This document shows, one piece after another, positions 60,408-64,000 of a DNA stretch of 64,000 bases. Source of the stretch: Actinomycetota bacterium (lineage in GTDB: Bacteria; Actinomycetota; Acidimicrobiia; Acidimicrobiales; RAAP-2); the NCBI GenBank assembly GCA_021324045.1, contig JAJPJV010000003.1, positions 62,001 to 126,000 on the forward strand, read 5' to 3'. The stretch's first letter is position 1, and every line of letters starts with the position of its first letter. Made by a program: the position numbers and the translations under genes. Under the pieces are notes generated by a model. That model was not told where the DNA came from. It did no database searches and saw only the letters and a list, made by a program, of their open reading frames with translations.

Positions 60408-60838
60408 CACAGCTCCTTTCGTTTCCGGCATTCCTTGCACAAGCCACGGAACACGACCTCACCGCTCCGTACCTTGTAGCCCTGGGCGGCGCGGGTGGGG
60501 ACGTGCAGATCGCCGAACTCGAGGTGAAGGTCGCGCACCTTCCCGCACGCCGTGCAGACGAGATGGTGATGGACCTCTTCGACGTTCGGATCGAACCGAA
60601 CCCGACCCGTCCCCAGGTCGAGCGGCGCGACCTCACCGAGCTCGGCAAGCTCGTTGAGCGTCTGGTAGACCGTCTTGAGCGAGATCGTGCCGATCTGGCG
60701 CCGAGCAGCTTCGTAGACGTCCTCTGCGGAAGGGTGTGTCTCGTTTCCCTGGAGCACCCGGAAGACGCACTGGCGCTGCGCGGTGACCTTGTGGCCGCTC
60801 GCCCTGAACAGATCGGTCAATTCCTCGGGAGTTTTCAT
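60407..60838 (-). CDS. Fur/PerR-family metalloregulator
   Basis: Iron- or peroxide-sensing repressor of 143 residues. A winged helix (SLKTVYQTLNELAELGEV) precedes HHHLVC and the zinc pairs C95-x2-C98 and C134-x2-C137. The link to rubrerythrin suggests a PerR-like role; sequence alone cannot separate Fur from PerR. Its stop shares one base with the rubrerythrin start. A Fur-type box is 15 bases upstream of its start, pointing to autoregulation. Confidence 0.9.
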   Translation of the reverse strand: MKTPEELTDLFRASGHKVTAQRQCVFRVLQGNETHPSAEDVYEAARRQIGTISLKTVYQTLNELAELGEVAPLDLGTGRVRFDPNVEEVHHHLVCTACGKVRDLHLEFGDLHVPTRAAQGYKVRSGEVVFRGLCKECRKRKEL

Positions 60839-60853
60839 CCCACGAGAACGTTA

Positions 60854-60868
60854 TCACAACGATTGTAA
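60854..60868. promoter_or_regulatory. Fur/PerR-like box between fur and glpD
   Basis: TCACAACGATTGTAA is a 7-1-7 inverted repeat; halves TCACAAC and TTACAAT share T-ACAA. This is the layout of Fur-family operators. It lies 15 bases upstream of fur and 36 bases upstream of the divergent glpD, within the 66-base intergenic region. Confidence 0.5.
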
Positions 60869-60904
60869 GTTGAAAACGCGTGTGGAAAAGGACACCCTGA
60901 GCCG

Positions 60905-62608
60905 GTGAACTCCCGCACGGTCCTCAACCGCTTGGCGGACGAGCGCTTCGACCTCCTGGTCATCGGTGGCGGGATCACCGGGGCAGGCGTGGCGCTCGAC
61001 GGCGCGAGCCGAGGGTTGCGAACGGCCCTCGTCGAGAAGGCGGACTTCGCCTCGGGAACCTCGTCGCGGTCGTCGAAGCTGGTCCATGGCGGACTCCGCT
61101 ACCTCCGTCAAGGGGATCTGGGGCTCGTGCTCGAGAGCTTGCAAGAGCGCCAGCGGCTCTTGGAGAACGCTCCACACCTGGTCACGCCGCTCCCCTTCCT
61201 CATTCCGCTGTTCGGCTCACGCTGGCCCTACGTGGCGGCGCTGTGGACCTACGACCTGAGCGGCAGCCGCCACCTCGGACGCCACCGCGCGATCTCGCGA
61301 GCCGAGGTCCTCAGCTGGTTCCCTGCACTCGAATCCACGCGACTGACCGGCGGCTACCTGTACCCGGACGCGTGGGCAGATGACAGCCGGCTCACCCTGG
61401 CGGTCGTTCGGACGGCCGTCGCCGACTTCGACGTCGTCGCGGCCAACTACCTCGGGGCCGACGCGTACCTCTACGACCACGCCGGACGCGTCTTCGGTGC
61501 CAAGGTCCGACCTGCGGAGCACCGCGACGGCGCCGACACCTTCGACATCCGGGCACGGGTCGTCGTCAACGCGACCGGCGTCTGGGCTGACGAGGCCAGG
61601 ACGCTCGACGACGGGACCCGCCCGCCTCGCCTTCGCCCCGCCAAGGGCGTCCACGTCACCGTTCGGGCACAGCGCTTCCCTGCAGAAGTCGCTGCAGTCC
61701 TGCCCGTTCGCCAGGACCGGCGCAGCGTGTTCGTCATCCCCTGGCCCGAGTCGGACCGCGTCTACATCGGCACGACCGACACTGACTACGAAGGCTCCCT
61801 CGACCAGCCGCTCCCGGACCCCGACGACGTCGAGTACCTGCTCTCCGCCGTGAACGCAGTGAGCGCGACCCGTCTGCACAGGGAGGACATCACCGGCATC
61901 TGGGCAGGCCTACGGCCACTCCTCGCGGGGTCACCGGGGAAGCGGGCACGAGCCCGGACGGCCGACCTGTCGCGCCGGCACCGGGTCGAGGTCTCCGACA
62001 ACGGTGTCGTCACCGTCACCGGAGGAAAGCTCACGACCTACCGCCGAATGGCCGAGGACACCGTCGACGCGGTCATGGACCTGCTCGACTGCCGCCCCCG
62101 CCCGCCGTGTCGGACCACCCACTTGCGGCTCATGGGCGCGGACCCACGACCCTGGGTCCGCGCCGACGAAGAGGCCACGCCGGAACCGAGCTCGGCGATC
62201 ACCGCCCAGGCGGATGTCCTGGCGCACCTGCGTCGACGCTACGGCGAAGAGGCCTCCGCGGTGCTCGCGGTCGCCCGGGAGAGAGCCGACCTGCTCGCTC
62301 CACTGGTGGACGGGCTCGGCTACCTGCGCGCTGAGGCCGTCTACGCTGCCCGCCACGAGATGGCACGAACGGTCGGCGACATCCTCTACCGGCGCACCCA
62401 GGCCGCTTGGCAGGACCTCCGCAGCAGCGCGTTGGCCGCCCAACGCACCGCGGAGCTGATAGCACCGGAACTGGGCTGGTCACCGAGGCAGGCCGCCGCC
62501 GAGGCGTCACGCTTCGTCGAGGATTGCACGGCCTTACTCACCGCAGCGGGCCTGCCGGGCGCAGAGGCGACGGGCCCGCAACAGCGCCTTGAGGCACCGG
62601 GAAGATGA
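60905..62608 (+). CDS. glpD: Glycerol-3-phosphate dehydrogenase, FAD-dependent
   Basis: Membrane-associated respiratory flavoenzyme of 567 residues oxidising glycerol 3-phosphate to dihydroxyacetone phosphate. The FAD loop LLVIGGGITGAGVALDGASRG starts at about residue 18, with FASGTSSRSSKLVHGGLRYL and TVTGGKLTTYRRMAED further on. GTG at 60905 is used. Its stop overlaps glpK by 4 bases (ATGA), forming a glycerol-utilisation operon. It is divergent from fur and may share control. Confidence 0.95.
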   Translation: MNSRTVLNRLADERFDLLVIGGGITGAGVALDGASRGLRTALVEKADFASGTSSRSSKLVHGGLRYLRQGDLGLVLESLQERQRLLENAPHLVTPLPFLIPLFGSRWPYVAALWTYDLSGSRHLGRHRAISRAEVLSWFPALESTRLTGGYLYPDAWADDSRLTLAVVRTAVADFDVVAANYLGADAYLYDHAGRVFGAKVRPAEHRDGADTFDIRARVVVNATGVWADEARTLDDGTRPPRLRPAKGVHVTVRAQRFPAEVAAVLPVRQDRRSVFVIPWPESDRVYIGTTDTDYEGSLDQPLPDPDDVEYLLSAVNAVSATRLHREDITGIWAGLRPLLAGSPGKRARARTADLSRRHRVEVSDNGVVTVTGGKLTTYRRMAEDTVDAVMDLLDCRPRPPCRTTHLRLMGADPRPWVRADEEATPEPSSAITAQADVLAHLRRRYGEEASAVLAVARERADLLAPLVDGLGYLRAEAVYAARHEMARTVGDILYRRTQAAWQDLRSSALAAQRTAELIAPELGWSPRQAAAEASRFVEDCTALLTAAGLPGAEATGPQQRLEAPGR

Positions 62609-64000
62609 GCCCCACGACCTTGCTCGTGGTCGACGTCGGCTCTTCGAGCGTGCGCAGCGCCGGGGTCGCCCCTGACGCCACCGTGCGCACGATGCACCAG
62701 GTTGGCGTGCCCCCGAGAACCCCGGCGCCGGGGTTGGTCGAGGTCGACGCCCGGCGGATCGCCGAGGCGGTGCTCGAGACCGCCAACGCCGTGGTGGCCG
62801 ACGTCGGCGCGGTCGCAGCGGTCGGCATCACCAACCAACGGGCGACCACGGTGGTGTGGGACCGGGGAACGGGCGAGCCGGTCGGTCCCGCCCTCAGCTG
62901 GCAGGACCTCCGGACCGCGGGGACCTGTCTGGCCATGCAAGCCGACGGCTTCCGTTTCCCCCCCAACGCGTCGGCAACGAAGCTCGCCGCGATCTTGAAC
63001 GAGGTCGATCCGAGGCGCGACCGCGACCTGTGCTTCGGAACGATCGATGCCTGGGTGGCATGGACCCTCTCGGGAGGAACCGTGCACGCGACCGACACCA
63101 CCAATGCCGCCGTCACCTGGATGGTGCGGACCGACGCCTTCGCCTGGGACCGCTCCGTCCTCGACGCGCTCGGCATCCCCGACCGCATGCTGCCCCGGAT
63201 CGTCGATTCGGTTGGGTTCGTGGGCGAAGCGCAGGCGTTGGCGGGCAGCCCGCCCATCTGCGGCATCGCCGGCGACCAGCAGGCGTCGCTCGTCGGGCAG
63301 GGGTGCACCACCCCGGGATCCGCCAAGGCGACGTTCGGGACCGGGGGGATGCTCGACCTGTGCACGGGGCGTCAAGCACCAGCCGCGATCGATCGCAACC
63401 CCGCCGGCACCTTCCCGATCGTGGCGTGGAGCCGGAACGCAACGGCGACCTGGGGGGTCGAGGCGATCATGCTCACTGCCGGTGCCTGTGTTGACTGGCT
63501 TCGAGACGACCTCGGCCTGCTCTCTAGTGCCGAGCAATCATCCGCGCTCGCCGCAGCGTGCGAGCGAACCGACGACGTGTGGTTCGTGCCGGCGTTGCTC
63601 GGGTTGGGCACCCCGGTGTGGGACCTCGGCGCTCGTGGCACGCTGATCGGCGTCACCCGCGGCACGGACCGCCATCAGCTGGTGCGCGCCGTGCTCGAGG
63701 GCATCGCGCACCGAGGTGCCGACCTCTTGGAAGCCGCAGAGAACGACAGCGGCCTGCACGTCGAGCGTCTTCGGGTCGACGGCGGCATGTCCGCCAACGA
63801 GGTCTTCGTGCAAGCGCTCGCCGACGCAATCGGCCGACCGATCGACGTCTCGCGCACCCGCGAGGCGACGACACTGGGGGCGGGGTTCCTGGCCGGCCTC
63901 GCCCTGGGCCTCTGGCGCGACGAACTCGACGTCGCGGCCAGCTATCGCCCGGGGCGCTCCGTTGAACCCGCGATCACCGATGTCGATCGTTGCGCTCGCC
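62605..64000 (+). CDS. glpK: Glycerol kinase (FGGY family), C-terminus outside window
   Basis: Phosphorylates glycerol; 465 residues are present of about 500. The first domain has VVDVGSSSVRSAG and GITNQRATTVVWDRGTG. Further on are AGDQQASLVGQG, KATFGTGGMLDL and the second-domain LRVDGGMSANEVFVQALAD. The ATG at 62605 overlaps the glpD stop. The opening loop reads DVGSSSVR rather than the usual DQGTTSSR of GlpK, so another FGGY polyol kinase is possible, though the glpD link favours glycerol. Confidence 0.85.
   Translation, partial: MSPTTLLVVDVGSSSVRSAGVAPDATVRTMHQVGVPPRTPAPGLVEVDARRIAEAVLETANAVVADVGAVAAVGITNQRATTVVWDRGTGEPVGPALSWQDLRTAGTCLAMQADGFRFPPNASATKLAAILNEVDPRRDRDLCFGTIDAWVAWTLSGGTVHATDTTNAAVTWMVRTDAFAWDRSVLDALGIPDRMLPRIVDSVGFVGEAQALAGSPPICGIAGDQQASLVGQGCTTPGSAKATFGTGGMLDLCTGRQAPAAIDRNPAGTFPIVAWSRNATATWGVEAIMLTAGACVDWLRDDLGLLSSAEQSSALAAACERTDDVWFVPALLGLGTPVWDLGARGTLIGVTRGTDRHQLVRAVLEGIAHRGADLLEAAENDSGLHVERLRVDGGMSANEVFVQALADAIGRPIDVSRTREATTLGAGFLAGLALGLWRDELDVAASYRPGRSVEPAITDVDRCAR

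Noticed and set aside
1-64000. tRNA, rRNA, 4.5S RNA or other RNA genes
   Set aside because: Intergenic gaps are short and I saw no T-loop signatures or tRNA-like arms; a tRNAscan/Infernal run would settle it.

Overview
The window is a contiguous piece of high-GC bacterial chromosome with dense, overlapping genes. Many starts are GTG or TTG, and ATGA, GTGA or TTGA stop/start overlaps are common. A WhiB protein, a mycothiol conjugate amidase (Mca), luciferase-like (F420-type) oxidoreductases, a DUF2469 protein beside rplS, a SepIVA-like coiled-coil protein and a PspA-HtpX-PspAB cluster point to Actinomycetota. The many CaiB-type CoA-transferases and the lack of mycolate-type genes make a deep lineage such as Acidimicrobiia my best guess; that is inference.

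Region 1 (1-21166) is an accessory catabolic block: acyl-CoA ligase (cut by the window edge), two related metal-dependent amidohydrolases, a P450, two SDRs, two luciferase-like oxidoreductases, a Rieske oxygenase alpha subunit, a single-domain CoA-transferase, two double-length CaiB fusions, an alpha-methylacyl-CoA racemase, a DUF35/thiolase-like pair resembling the Ltp2-ChsH2 aldolase, and a D-aminoacylase-like hydrolase. The racemase and the aldolase-like pair suggest breakdown of a methyl-branched, isoprenoid or steroid-like acid as CoA thioesters. Upstream regions of six transcription units carry variants of one palindromic motif (half-site RAGTGARC), which I propose is the operator of a single regulon. 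No regulator gene lies in the window.

Region 2 (21243-30282) holds mixed housekeeping genes: a RecB-like nuclease, PAP2 phosphatase, purE, YdjC deacetylase, mca, the psp cluster, an operon of a short luciferase-like protein, fumC and pterin dehydratase, and a stand-alone LigD-type polymerase domain.

Region 3 (30587-47979) is an unbroken 17-kb minus-strand run of 20 core genes: fakA-like, recG, rsmD, coaD, SepIVA-like, DUF177, rpmF, plsX, acpP, rnc, mutM, smc, ftsY, ffh, rpsP, khpA, rimM, trmD, rplS and DUF2469. rpmB diverges from its upstream end.

Region 4 (48356-53873) is a three-gene operon of large prepilin-like proteins; the first carries nine Cys-pair repeats that look like a propeller. 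Region 5 (53914-64000) holds thiL, pckG with a T8 tract in its leader, a stand-alone AsnC-type domain, galK, a coupled whiB-trpD pair with a recognisable promoter, a fur-rubrerythrin-DUF3501 operon with a Fur-like box, and glpD-glpK (glpK cut by the window end). I saw no rRNA, tRNA, insertion sequence, phage gene or CRISPR array.
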